Shown: one piece after another, positions 7,550-16,712 of the stretch | How the letters are laid out: every line of letters begins with the position of its first letter | How positions within the stretch are numbered: position 1 is the first letter of the stretch | Notes under the pieces: model-generated | The model's database searches: none | The model's input: the letters and a program-made list of their open reading frames with translations, nothing else | What the model was told of the DNA's origin: nothing | Source: Aestuariivita sp. | GTDB taxonomy: Bacteria > Pseudomonadota > Alphaproteobacteria > Rhodobacterales > Rhodobacteraceae | NCBI GenBank assembly: GCA_026709985.1 | Contig: JAPORY010000088.1 | Coordinates: forward strand, 1 to 33,489 | Length of the DNA stretch: 33,489 nucleotides | Reading direction: 5' to 3' | Translations under genes and position numbers: made by a program

Positions 7550-10500
7550 GCCTCGTTCACGAATGAAGTGTTGGTGCTGTCCGCTGGCTTTGCGGGTGCT
7601 TTCCGATGATTGGGAAACATCGCAAAGTACAGAACTGGTGCGGCGATTAAAGTGAGAAGCGATGCGAACGCGAGCCCACCCATTATGGTCACCGCCATTG
7701 ATCGGAAGAAGACGTCAGTGATCAGTGGCAACATGCCCAAAATAGTCGTCGCAGCAGCGAGAAATACCGGCCGTGCTCTTGAGAGCGCCGCCGTAACGAT
7801 TGCCTCAGCTAGCGGCCATTGCGGGTGCCTTTCACGCGTTTGATCTATCTCCTCAACTAGCACAATTCCATTCTTAATCAACATCCCCGATAGTGACAGC
7901 AGGCCGAGCAAGGCGGTAAATGTGAAAGGAAGACCAGAGCCAAGAAGCGCAAGGGTAACGCCATTAATCGCCATCGGTATTAAGAGCCAGACAATGAAAG
8001 GTTGTCGGAGAGCGTTGAAAAGTAGGATAGAAATCACAAGCATTACCAAAAGGGTTGTAGGTAGCTGGTCGGCAAGACTGGCTTGTGCATTACGGGAATT
8101 TTCGTATTCTCCGCCCCACGCCATTCTGTAGCCAGAGGGCAGCGGCATCGAAGTGATTGCATCGTGAATCTCGTTTTGGACTTCGGCCACTGTTTTGTCT
8201 GAAGCCACATCGGCACCGACTGTAATCGTGAATACGCGATCGCGTCTCACCATAAGGGTATTTTTTCCCTCAAAGCGCAATCCATCCGTTACCTGTTCGA
8301 AGGGGATCAGTTCGCGGGCGGCCTCAGAGTAAACCGGTTGATCCGTCAAAGAGATATTTTCCGAACGATTAGCTCGAACAATGATCGGGATTTGTCGCTC
8401 CTGTTCTCGATAGACTCCGACCGATACGCCGTCATTGGCGTACAGAAGTGAACGGGTAACATCGTCGCGTGTAATTCCGGCTTCTTGTGCTCGATCAACG
8501 GCGTACACAGGACGCAGTACTTGTTCCATTTGACGCCAGTCGAGACGCGGGTCAATGATGTTGGTTGAAGCCGCCAACAATTGTTGCACTGCTTGATCAG
8601 CCAAATCACGAAGCGTCTTCGGATTACTGCCAGACAGACGAATCTGGATAGGTTCGCCGCCGCCCGGACCGAAAGCGAGGCGTTTGGCTCGAAGTTGCGC
8701 ATGCGGGAAATGGCTATTGGCGTGATTGAGGAGTTCTGCAATCAAAGGGTCAATTTCATCAAGATTTTCCGTGCGTACAATGATGTGTCCGTACGATGGA
8801 TTGGGATCCTCTGCTTGGTAGGTGAGCATAAAGCGTGTGGACCCTTGACCCACAAATGCCGTGGTTGCGATGACCGAGGGCTGGCGGTTTAGCCATGACT
8901 CTATCTGGGCAAGATCGCTTGAGGTCTCACGAAGCGAAGTGCCCTGCGTTAGTTTGTAATCAACAAAAAATAACGGGGTGTTACTTTCAGGGAAGAACTG
9001 TTGCTTGATTTCGCCGAACAAACCAATGCAGGCGATCGTGATGGCAACAAAAATCGCAATCACTAACCACCAAAGGTCAAAGCATTTACGCAGCGCAGCG
9101 CCGTACAGCTGATGGAACAGACGGGGCTTGGTGTTTGCTATGTTTTCTGACCTCGCGAACACATAGTGACCGAGCAACGGTGTAACAGTCACTGCCAAGA
9201 CCCATGAAAGGGTCAAAGATATGGCGATCACAGCAAAGAGAGAGAAGAGAAATTCTCCAGTGGAGTCTGTGCTCAACCCGACACCGGCGAAAGCCATGAT
9301 ACCAATAGCCGTAGCACCAAACAACGGCGTCTGCAGCTTTCTTCCGATATCTGTTGCCGCTGCGCGGGATGAATGCCCCTGTCGCATGGCAGTCTGCATG
9401 CCTTCGGCAACAACGATGGCATTATCAACCAACATCCCCATGGCGATGATTAAAGCACCAAGCGAAATACGCTCCATCTCAATTGCGAAAATTGCCATGA
9501 AAAAGAGCGTACCGATGACCGTTAGCAGGAGCGTAGAACCGACCACGAGGGCTGCTCGCCATCCCATAAAAAGAGCTAACACGACGATGACGATTGAGAC
9601 CGATAGGCCCAGATTAATCCAAAAATCGTTGACTGACTGAGCGACAACACGATGCTGTTGATAAACTGGATAAATTTCGATTCCGACTGGAATCTGCGAC
9701 TGTAATTCAGATAGCTTTCGCTCAATCCGTGCGCCGACATCAACGACATTGTCAGTGCTAACGGACGCAATTCCGACGGTGAAAGCTTCGATGCCGTTGT
9801 GTCGAACGATCATTGAAGGGATATCGGTTCGCGCACGATAGACGTCGGCAAAATCTTCAAGGGTCACCAATTCACCAGCAACGCCAATGGTCAATCCAGA
9901 AATTTCTTCAAGGGTATCGCTTCCATCAGGGCCGAGAATAAGAGTTTGATTACTGCCGGAATGGAGCGAACCGCCGTCGGACAGAGAGTTTGCGCTATTC
10001 AACGCGCTTTGAATCGCCGCTGGTGGGACATTCAGATTGAAAGCCAAGGACGCATAGGGTTCGACGTAAATCACTTCTTGCGGAACACCCTGCAGTTGAA
10101 CATCGGCAACGCCATCTACAGTGAGGAGTTCCTTGCGCAGAAAAGTTGCCAGTTGATAGATGTCACGGTCGGGAAAGCCATCTGCAGTCACTGCATAATA
10201 AAGCCCAAATACATCGCCAAAACTGTCATTGATTGACGGTTTGCCTGCCCCGATGGGTAAGTTCGCATCGGCGACACGATTCCTGAGTTCGGCCCAAATC
10301 TTAAGGAGTTGATCTCCACCGTACTGATCTTCAGTCGTGACGGTAATTTGGGTTTCACCGGGGCGACTGACCGACTCGATCAAATCGATTTCGGCTATTT
10401 TTTGGATTTCTGATTCTATCGGATCAGCAACCTCACGGGCAACTTCGGCTGCCGACGCGCCGGGATATTCTGCGGTGATGACTGCGGACTTTATTGTGAA

Positions 10501-10620
10501 GGCGGGATCTTCAAGACGCCCCAACGAAAAAAAACCAGAGATTCCGCCGCCGAGACATAGTAAAATCACCAACCAAATGACGATCGGGTATTCGATGGAT
10601 TTCTTCGCAAGATTAAACAT
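7528..10620 (-). CDS. RND-family efflux permease (AcrB/HAE-1-like)
   Basis: The 1030 residues match the normal length of proton-driven multidrug efflux permeases of the inner membrane. After the first transmembrane helix (about 13-33) comes a periplasmic porter domain with the PGASAAEV motif. A helix cluster follows around residues 340-480, including MGMLVDNAIVVAEGM where the proton-relay acid sits. A second periplasmic domain and helices at about 860-1010 complete the two-repeat plan. The membrane fusion partner lies 198 bases upstream on the same strand, so they probably form one transcription unit. No outer membrane channel gene is present. The last codons are read from the antisense of a tRNA, and the TGA stop falls inside its T loop. 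Confidence 0.93.
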   Translation of the reverse strand: MFNLAKKSIEYPIVIWLVILLCLGGGISGFFSLGRLEDPAFTIKSAVITAEYPGASAAEVAREVADPIESEIQKIAEIDLIESVSRPGETQITVTTEDQYGGDQLLKIWAELRNRVADANLPIGAGKPSINDSFGDVFGLYYAVTADGFPDRDIYQLATFLRKELLTVDGVADVQLQGVPQEVIYVEPYASLAFNLNVPPAAIQSALNSANSLSDGGSLHSGSNQTLILGPDGSDTLEEISGLTIGVAGELVTLEDFADVYRARTDIPSMIVRHNGIEAFTVGIASVSTDNVVDVGARIERKLSELQSQIPVGIEIYPVYQQHRVVAQSVNDFWINLGLSVSIVIVVLALFMGWRAALVVGSTLLLTVIGTLFFMAIFAIEMERISLGALIIAMGMLVDNAIVVAEGMQTAMRQGHSSRAAATDIGRKLQTPLFGATAIGIMAFAGVGLSTDSTGEFLFSLFAVIAISLTLSWVLAVTVTPLLGHYVFARSENIANTKPRLFHQLYGAALRKCFDLWWLVIAIFVAITIACIGLFGEIKQQFFPESNTPLFFVDYKLTQGTSLRETSSDLAQIESWLNRQPSVIATTAFVGQGSTRFMLTYQAEDPNPSYGHIIVRTENLDEIDPLIAELLNHANSHFPHAQLRAKRLAFGPGGGEPIQIRLSGSNPKTLRDLADQAVQQLLAASTNIIDPRLDWRQMEQVLRPVYAVDRAQEAGITRDDVTRSLLYANDGVSVGVYREQERQIPIIVRANRSENISLTDQPVYSEAARELIPFEQVTDGLRFEGKNTLMVRRDRVFTITVGADVASDKTVAEVQNEIHDAITSMPLPSGYRMAWGGEYENSRNAQASLADQLPTTLLVMLVISILLFNALRQPFIVWLLIPMAINGVTLALLGSGLPFTFTALLGLLSLSGMLIKNGIVLVEEIDQTRERHPQWPLAEAIVTAALSRARPVFLAAATTILGMLPLITDVFFRSMAVTIMGGLAFASLLTLIAAPVLYFAMFPNHRKAPAKPADSTNTSFVNEAGSVGRT

Positions 10621-10818
10621 GTTGGTTGGTGGCCCTTATTTTCTTGGCAATGTGTTATCGGCAGACAAGAATTGAGAGATTACCAAATATGATCGGCGCT
10701 GCTGACACCGAGAAAAGCGATTGCAGGTTCTGACCGTATATTGATGCTTTGTTCATGCGGCATTTCGATCACGTTCTCGGAGAAGCCCATTATGATGGTA
10801 TGTTGGCGAGACCGGGAT

Positions 10819-11904
10819 TTAATTCTGAAAACTTTCGAAGCGGCGAACAATTTCACCCTCACGCAAGAAGGCACCTCCAACTGCAACGACTTCTTGTCCG
10901 GCTGTGAGTCCCGAGCGCACTTCAGTTCTTCCTTGAGATGAGGGAACGATCGAAACAGGCACGCGCCGAACTTCCCCCTCAGATTGATTAATGGGCTCAA
11001 AGATCATAACCTCAGTTCCGCCCTCACTCGTGGTCAGAAACGCGGAAGCGGGGAGCAACAAGCGCGGGTTTGTGTTTTTAGTTGTTGCCGTAACGGTGAC
11101 AGAAGAACCGGGCAGGATTGTTCCGGCTGGGGGAACAGGCATACCGAGGGTGATTTGGAAGGTTTGCCCAATCGACGAGACCTCGGCATTGAACTCTCTG
11201 GGAAAGACGATGAATTCACGCGAGTCGCCTGGAAATTGCGCTCTTATCTCGTAGTCGGGGTTATCGCCAATGGTTTGAAACACAATTTCCGGTACATTTA
11301 TTTCAATGCGCAGTTCGGACATATCGTGAAGTCGCACGATTGGTTCGCCCGCTGCAATCGTTGAGAAATTAGCCCGTTGTCGACTCGCTACGAGGGCTGA
11401 GAATGGTGCGATGAGAGTTGCTTGATTCAATGATCTTTGGGCATTCTTTACCTTAATTTCAGCTAGCGCTGCATTTGTTTCCGCGTCATTGATCGCCACA
11501 TTGCTCACCGAACTTCCCCGCAAGCTTTTGAGGCGATCCAGGTTCCTGTTGGCTTGCAATTGTTCGATGTGCGCCTGCTCCAGCGCAAGCTCGAACGGTT
11601 CTAAATCAAGGCGAGCAATGACGTCCCCTTGCGATAAAAGTTGGCCTTCAGCAACCGAAAACTCAATGATTTGTCCACCAACTTGAAAGGCGAGTGTTAC
11701 CGTTTCTTTAGCTGTTGTGCGGCCAAAAAACTTCCTCTCGAAGTGACCACTGAAGGCCTCAACCTTGATGATCTTTGCGATTCGCGGTTCTGTGTCGGCC
11801 TGCGCGTATTGGGTCAGTCCGACAGGCGAGATAAACAATAGCAACGAACTCAGCAGCATCATTCTCAAGTTTGCCGATGTTCTTGGAAATACGAGTGAAG
11901 TCAC
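10819..11904 (-). CDS. RND efflux membrane fusion protein (periplasmic adaptor)
   Basis: This 361-residue adaptor links the RND permease to an outer membrane channel. An N-terminal hydrophobic segment (about residues 15-37) ending in AQA looks like a signal peptide. The split lipoyl domain is visible (FQVGGQIIEFSVAEGQLLSQ, later ATLIAPFSALVASRQ), separated by an alpha-helical hairpin rich in Ala, Gln and Leu. Beta-barrel and membrane-proximal regions follow. The GTG at 11904 is chosen because AGGGAGG lies about eight bases upstream. An internal ATG pair at 11862 is the alternative. The permease follows after 198 bases. Confidence 0.9.
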   Translation of the reverse strand: MTSLVFPRTSANLRMMLLSSLLLFISPVGLTQYAQADTEPRIAKIIKVEAFSGHFERKFFGRTTAKETVTLAFQVGGQIIEFSVAEGQLLSQGDVIARLDLEPFELALEQAHIEQLQANRNLDRLKSLRGSSVSNVAINDAETNAALAEIKVKNAQRSLNQATLIAPFSALVASRQRANFSTIAAGEPIVRLHDMSELRIEINVPEIVFQTIGDNPDYEIRAQFPGDSREFIVFPREFNAEVSSIGQTFQITLGMPVPPAGTILPGSSVTVTATTKNTNPRLLLPASAFLTTSEGGTEVMIFEPINQSEGEVRRVPVSIVPSSQGRTEVRSGLTAGQEVVAVGGAFLREGEIVRRFESFQN

Positions 11905-11942
11905 AGAACAGACCTCCCTTTATGAAGAACGCCGTAATAAGT

Positions 11943-11960
11943 GGTTCGAATGATCGAACC
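11943..11960. promoter_or_regulatory. Inverted repeat upstream of efflux operon, possible operator
   Basis: GGTTCGA-ATGA-TCGAACC is a perfect 7-bp inverted repeat 38 bases upstream of the membrane fusion protein start. Its position and size suit the operator of a TetR- or MarR-like repressor, which often control RND operons. No regulator gene is adjacent, so this is an inference from symmetry and place only. Confidence 0.35.
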
Positions 11961-12260
11961 CCATGCGGAGGCAGGGTGCAGTGAAGGGTTTAAGGTAGTT
12001 TGCAATGTTATTTTCAAAAAGTAGAGAGATGTCAATTTACTAGCTTGATAGGGCACTGTTCTCGTGTTTCCGAAGTAAAGCTACGACATAAAGCGATTTC
12101 CAGTTTTTGCAGGTTCGTTTTACTTAAATAGCCGTTCGAAACGGGCAGGATTAACGGGCGCATTGTCCATTTTCAAGAGGATCAATGGTGCTTTTGCGCG
12201 ATCAGGTCAAGAATATCCAGAATACCGACGCGTCTCTTCTGGAACCCGAAGTATCTTGGA

Positions 12261-13333
12261 TCAATCAATAGATGATGACGCCTTATGCTCGCTGTTACAG
12301 GGCAAACGCAACAGAGAAGGATCCTTACCCCTGCGGTGCAGGACATAGTTCTGAAAATTTGGGATCGGACACGTCAGGACACCACTGTCTGGATCCTCAT
12401 CCAACGCGCCGCAATGAATAAGATGAATGACGAACGTCTCTTCGTTGTAACCTCAGGGCATGCAATAGGTGCCACCCTGCTCTGGGTTACACGCCTCATC
12501 GACCTTTTCAATGACATCTTCAAGCGACAGCCCCTTCCCAGCGGCATCGGCCTTGGCCACGTCCCAAATAATTTTGATGGTCAAAGACCGCGCCCGTTTC
12601 ATGACATCGCTGTATTGAGTGTTGTAGTATCCCTGACGGAGCCGGTCTGATTGGGCCTGCACGGATGCCCAATCCGTGATCCGATCTGCGTCACCTTCAA
12701 CCCCCTCAACCAAGAGTGCTTCCGCTAGAGCCTTCTGTACCCAGTGGACATGACGTGGCCAGCCATCAGTCGTCTTCATAAGGGTGTCAATTTCGGACCG
12801 CCGATCCCCGATCCGGATTCCAAAATGAGCGCACCACTTATTGATGAGGAAATTTGTTTCCTCGTAAGTGAAGCCGCCAAGCGACCGAGTCTGCACCCCT
12901 TGCGTCAAACCCATAGATCCAATGCGTTCGCGGGTCTCACCCAACCCAGCTAGCGCCAGGGTCAAGGGTAATTTTGTCACGGCCTCGTGGAGGTCGCGAA
13001 GAAAATTTGCCTGGGTTGTGCCGAGCCCAGATAGGAGATTTTGCGCCTCATCCACCGCGATAATGACCAGCGTCCCCCATTTCTCAGCCGGAAAAGCTTT
13101 AAGAAGCGATCCAATGTTTCGGATCTCGCGCTCCTGAAAGACGTTTTTTTATTCTGGGTATTCAACTCAATCAAACCCGCGAAATCCAGAAGCGCAAGGC
13201 CGCCCAACCCCGTCGTCCTCGACATCGTGAGAATCTCGTTCAACAGAGCGTCCCGTCCCACAAACACGGGCGGATAGGATTTGCTCCCCATGTCCACAAA
13301 ATGCTGCAAGCGCGCATGTTGAAATTCGGCCAT
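12261..13333 (-). pseudogene. AAA-type ATP-binding protein, broken
   Basis: Joined across its lesions the minus strand encodes one AAA-like ATPase. It reads MAEFQHARLQHF and VFVGRDALLNEIL at the N-terminus, LVIIAVDEAQNL as Walker B, LTLALAGLGETRERIG in the sensor-1 region, then a helical C-terminal part. Three defects are seen. No Walker A (GxxxxGKS/T) exists in the short stretch between ILTMSRTTGLGG and LLDFAGL, suggesting a deletion near 13200-13260. A -1 shift is needed at a run of seven A (plus-strand T at 13144-13150). An in-frame TGA at 12453-12455 is followed in the same frame by sensible protein (GYNEETFVIHLIHCGAL) to a stop at 12261-12263. Such ATPases often accompany mobile elements, and a tnpB scar lies close by. 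Confidence 0.7.
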
Positions 13334-13419
13334 GATCGGCCTCTCCTTGATCATCATGGATGCTATCCGGTCAGCCGTACTAAATCAACAATTTCAATAG
13401 ACGATCCAATTATCCATAC

Positions 13420-13461
13420 GCGCCGTATATCCTCACCCTCTAGGGCGCGGATATACGGCGC
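13420..13461. repeat. 13-bp perfect inverted repeat with AT-rich tail
   Basis: GCGCCGTATATCC (13420-13432) and GGATATACGGCGC (13449-13461) are exact reverse complements around a 16-base spacer that itself holds CCCT/AGGG. The plus strand continues with AATATTTTT, so on that strand it looks like a Rho-independent terminator, but no plus-strand gene ends here. It sits upstream of the broken ATPase and before the tnpB scar, so it may instead be a mobile-element end or an operator. Confidence 0.6.
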
Positions 13462-13617
13462 AATATTTTTCGAAATGTTTTGTTGCGGGTCTTGATGTTT
13501 AAGACATTTGCGAGTAGGCAAGTATACCGATGTACAAAGACTTTCGACCTGTGTTGTCGAAACGACAGATTAACGAAATCCAAGTAATCGGCGTGGCGAC
13601 TCTGAAGGTCCAATTAA

Positions 13618-13716
13618 GTGAAGGCGGCAGGGCTATCCGTCTCTGCTTGTGGCGGCTTGCGTAGGACGAGTATATTGCTTGCTGTAGCCGATGAAGCAAG
13701 AATCCCCGTCCTTTAG
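13618..13716 (+). pseudogene. tnpB: TnpB (IS200/IS605 OrfB) C-terminal remnant
   Basis: The last 32 codons of a TnpB-like RNA-guided nuclease are preserved: VKAAGLSVSACGG, then LLAVADEARIPVL and TAG. KAAGL.VSACG followed by a tail ending in EARIPVL is the pattern I associate with the extreme C-terminus of IS605-family OrfB. The frame is closed by TAA immediately upstream, and I find no RuvC or zinc-ribbon sequence before it, so nearly the whole gene is gone. The right-end hairpin characteristic of these elements follows. Confidence 0.6.
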
Positions 13717-13729
13717 GCGTGGAGTAGTC
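13703..13729 (+). mobile_element. IS200/IS605 right-end hairpin remnant (omega-RNA 3' region)
   Basis: ATCCCCGTCCTTTAGGCGTGG followed by AGTAGTCAC has the form of IS605-family right ends, a C-rich strand, a TTTA loop and a G-rich strand ending GAGTAGTCAC. It overlaps the tnpB stop, as in intact elements where this region also forms the 3' scaffold of the guide RNA. The stem is imperfect here (an unpaired T and a C-T mismatch), consistent with decay. Confidence 0.5.
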
Positions 13730-14441
13730 ACAACCTTACCATGTCGGGTAGATTCCAACAAAGATCGTATAGATTGAAGTCAACTGGCGTCACTCGGATA
13801 TGACATTGATACTGTCGCTTAAAAGGTCAATGATTTGGCTTCGCGACAACTTCTCGGCTTACGAGCAGTAACGCCGCGTTGGGCGATCGCGCACAAATTT
13901 TCTGCCGAGCTTGGATGCGGTTAGAATCCGTTGACATTCAGGTCGGGTGCTCTCAGCCCTATAGTGCGCCTTAACCCTGTGACAGCGAGTGGTGTCGTCG
14001 TTTTCAATACGACTTTACACAACGAAGACTACAAAATGGCTTGAGTTCGCAGTCACAATCAATTTGCGATTGTAAGGATCTCCGACCCCACAACTAGGTG
14101 CAGGTTTAGGTTTGTCGCGCTGGTGATGATATTCCAAAAATCTCTGACTTAGAACTACTGCAGCAGAAGCGTTGATTGTTCGTTTTTCTGATGATTCTAA
14201 ATGTAAAGTTATGGAGAACTTAACACCGAGAGTTTTGAGGCAGCACTGCTGTTCGACACAAACAAACATACGCGTCACGACGAGTAGCCATCACCTGATC
14301 GCCGAACTGAGTTAAATGGACGAGATGAAAATAGCCTCATTAGGTCGACGACGAACGTAACGCTCGGCTCTATTTCGGCGAGAATACGCCATCGCATTAA
14401 CGTTGAGATGTGGTCACGCAGACGGCAAATTCGATGGTTAG
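13730..14441. other. Gene-poor stretch
   Basis: I see no intact gene, RNA or clear repeat in these ~710 bases. If the tnpB scar has its normal polarity, the first bases would be the sequence flanking the old insertion. Short open frames are present on both strands but none has protein-like composition. Confidence 0.3.
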
Positions 14442-14594
14442 GGTGAGTTTAATGATCACCATAACCATGACGCTTCCCGAATCGCGGCGGCGTCAGAGTT
14501 TGCTAAAAATCTCACCAAGGTTTTGGCAAAGGCAAGCTATCGCCGCCCAATGCTGGGCGACGATACAAAAGTCTTAGAGATTCCCAGCAGCTAA
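14442..14594 (+). pseudogene. Protein-like fragment convergent with the GMC gene
   Basis: A 50-codon plus-strand frame between a TAG and a TAA reads DHHNHDASRIAAASEFAKNL and then KVLAKASYRR. A His/Asp-rich stretch followed by EFAKxL and a helix ending in SYRR is reminiscent of the small host-attachment-protein family, but the match is too short to be sure. There is no start codon, so it would be a degraded gene end. Its last 21 bases overlap the 3' end of the convergent GMC oxidoreductase gene. Confidence 0.2.
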
Positions 14595-16145
14595 CTCGCG
14601 GGCCAAATGGTCAGCTTGCCGAATCGCCAACGCCACAATAGTCAACGTCGGATTCTCAGCAGCACCAGTCGTGAATTGCGACCCATCCGAAATATACAAG
14701 TTCGGAATATCATGCGTTTGCCCCCACTTATTCACCACACCGTCTTCCGGATTTTCACTCATTCTATTGGTGCCGAGATTGTGTGTCGACGGATACGGCG
14801 GGGTTGGGAAAGTCCGCGTCGCGCCAACTTCTTCATATACGGCTTGACCTCGCTCGTAAGCGTGGTTCCGCATCGCAACGTCATTCGGATGGTCACTAAA
14901 GTGCACGTTCACAACCGGCAATCCGTGCTGATCCTTAACCTTTGAATTAAGTGTTACGCGATTATCGGCTTGTGGCATATCTTCACCGACAATCCACATT
15001 CCCGCCATATTCTCATACGCGTCAAGAGCGGTAGTAAACTCGCGTCCCCAAGCGCCCGGGTCCAAGAAAGCAGCCATGAACGGCAAGCCCAGCGAGAGCG
15101 TCTCAAGCTCATACCCGCCAACAAATCCACGCGAGGGATCATGTCGTGATTCATCTTGGATGATGCCAGCCATCGTTGTTCCCCGCCACATCTTTACTGG
15201 CTGTTCAAAGACCGCATAGACGGATCCAGTCATGTGCCGCATATAGTTGCGCCCGACCTGATCAGACGAGTTGGCGAGACCATTCGGGAACATATTTGAG
15301 GCGGAATTTAGCAAGAGGCGCGGGCTCTCGAAAGAGTTGCCAGCGACGCAGACCACCCGGGCCTGTTGCATCTGCAAGTTACCATCCTGATCAAAGTACT
15401 CGACGCCTGTGACCTTTCCCGAATTATCATGCAAGATGCGGGCGACATGGGCGTGCGTACGTACCTCGAGATTGCCAGTTTGCTCACCTTGTGGAATATC
15501 GACATATCCAGCCGACCATTTCGAGCCCCACTTGCAGCCTTGAAAGCAAAACCCGGTTTGTTGACACATCAATCGGTCACGATTTTCGTCCGAGTTGATC
15601 GCCATTCGACCAGTATGAACATCCTTATAGCCGAGGGCTTTGGCGCCTTTCTCAAACACCAGATAATTATTATTACCCGGTAGACCCGGGCGACCTCCAG
15701 TCCTCGTTACTTCCAGTTTATCTTCGGCTTTCGTGTACCAAGGATCCATTTCATCGGCATCAATTGGCCAATCAAGCAAAGTTGCGCCAGCAATGTCGCC
15801 ATAGACCGTCCGCGTCTTCCATTCGTGGTCTTGGAATCGCAACGACGCGCCAGCCCAGTGTTGTGTCGCGCCACCCACTGACTTAACAATCCAGGCGGGA
15901 AGACCTGAGAAGTCTCGAGAAACCCGCCAGTCCCCAGACGTCGTCCTCGGGTCGGTCCACGCCAACTGGCTGAAACTCTCCCATTCATCATTTACGAAGT
16001 CTTCTGGATTATGCCGTCCCCCGGCCTCAAGTGCGACGACTGAAACGCCCTTCTGGGCGAGTTCATTTGCTAGAACTCCGCCGCCGGCGCCAGTCCCAAT
16101 AATCACAACCACATTATCGTCGGTCAGATCAAAAGTTGTAGCCAT
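14574..16145 (-). CDS. GMC-family FAD oxidoreductase (gluconate dehydrogenase large-subunit-like)
   Basis: This 523-residue flavoprotein oxidises an alcohol or sugar-type substrate that the sequence does not reveal. The FAD-binding Rossmann motif VVIIGTGAGGGVLANELA is at residues about 12-30, followed by an acidic strand end (VALEAGG). A Cys cluster (CQQTGFCFQGC) lies near residue 195. The GMC C-terminal domain carries the conserved His and Asn of STHNLGTNRM and ends with the FAD-contacting SDGSQFTTGAAENPTLT. It has no signal peptide. The gene 20 bases upstream encodes a TAT-exported subunit-3-like partner, so the pair resembles membrane-bound gluconate 2-dehydrogenase without its cytochrome c subunit. 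A strong GAGGAGGATGAGGA precedes the ATG. Confidence 0.88.
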   Translation of the reverse strand: MATTFDLTDDNVVVIIGTGAGGGVLANELAQKGVSVVALEAGGRHNPEDFVNDEWESFSQLAWTDPRTTSGDWRVSRDFSGLPAWIVKSVGGATQHWAGASLRFQDHEWKTRTVYGDIAGATLLDWPIDADEMDPWYTKAEDKLEVTRTGGRPGLPGNNNYLVFEKGAKALGYKDVHTGRMAINSDENRDRLMCQQTGFCFQGCKWGSKWSAGYVDIPQGEQTGNLEVRTHAHVARILHDNSGKVTGVEYFDQDGNLQMQQARVVCVAGNSFESPRLLLNSASNMFPNGLANSSDQVGRNYMRHMTGSVYAVFEQPVKMWRGTTMAGIIQDESRHDPSRGFVGGYELETLSLGLPFMAAFLDPGAWGREFTTALDAYENMAGMWIVGEDMPQADNRVTLNSKVKDQHGLPVVNVHFSDHPNDVAMRNHAYERGQAVYEEVGATRTFPTPPYPSTHNLGTNRMSENPEDGVVNKWGQTHDIPNLYISDGSQFTTGAAENPTLTIVALAIRQADHLARELAAGNL

Positions 16146-16165
16146 TCCTCATCCTCCTCACCGGC

Positions 16166-16690
16166 TCAAAGCCAATTGATGTCGTTAAAGCCGCGGTTGA
16201 TATAACCGCCTTGCTTGTATGAGGCTCCTTGATAGCCAAAAATTGGCCATACTGCCTTTTGATTGTACAGCCCCGTCACAAGACCGCCGCGAACCATCTG
16301 AAAGAATGAGTCCTCCTCCATCGACTTCAGTACCTCGACGCGATCACGCTCCCAGCCAAGTTCCAAATACTTTGCTCCTTTCATTTCCTGTGCACGAACA
16401 TCTAAGCTAGCAATACCTTCGGTTACGGCGGCGGCGCTTTCAGCGGTATCATAGCCCTTAATCGCCGCGACATAATATTCATCGCCGACTTTATCATGCG
16501 GATAAATATCGCGCGCCATCTGCAAGAGAGTGGCAAAAGTTTCAGGCTGAAGTTCTTTCACTTCTAGAGCCCAAACGCCATTCGGTGCCGCAATAAAACC
16601 TGCTCCTACCAAAAATCCTGCTCCAGCAGCCGACGCACGTGCGATGAGTTCACGCCGCGTCAACCCCTTGGGATTGAGTTCAGTGGTCAA
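16166..16690 (-). CDS. Gluconate 2-dehydrogenase subunit 3-like protein, TAT signal
   Basis: The 174-residue protein begins with a twin-arginine signal (LTRRELIARASAAGAG, then a hydrophobic stretch to about residue 41). The mature part, with ARDIYPHD near residue 65, fits the small gamma-subunit family of membrane-bound gluconate dehydrogenase. In such systems the small subunit carries the signal and escorts the flavoprotein to the periplasm. The start is a TTG at 16690, supported by GGGAGGAGAG about five bases upstream. It lies between gloA (22 bases upstream) and the GMC gene (20 bases downstream), so the three are probably co-transcribed. Confidence 0.82.
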   Translation of the reverse strand: MTTELNPKGLTRRELIARASAAGAGFLVGAGFIAAPNGVWALEVKELQPETFATLLQMARDIYPHDKVGDEYYVAAIKGYDTAESAAAVTEGIASLDVRAQEMKGAKYLELGWERDRVEVLKSMEEDSFFQMVRGGLVTGLYNQKAVWPIFGYQGASYKQGGYINRGFNDINWL

Positions 16691-16712
16691 TGTCTCTCCT
16701 CCCTATTTGACA

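Noticed and set aside
12453-12455. UGA recoding (selenocysteine) in the ATPase gene
   Set aside because: The gene already has a frameshift and no P-loop, and no SECIS-like stem is apparent, so an ordinary nonsense mutation is simpler.
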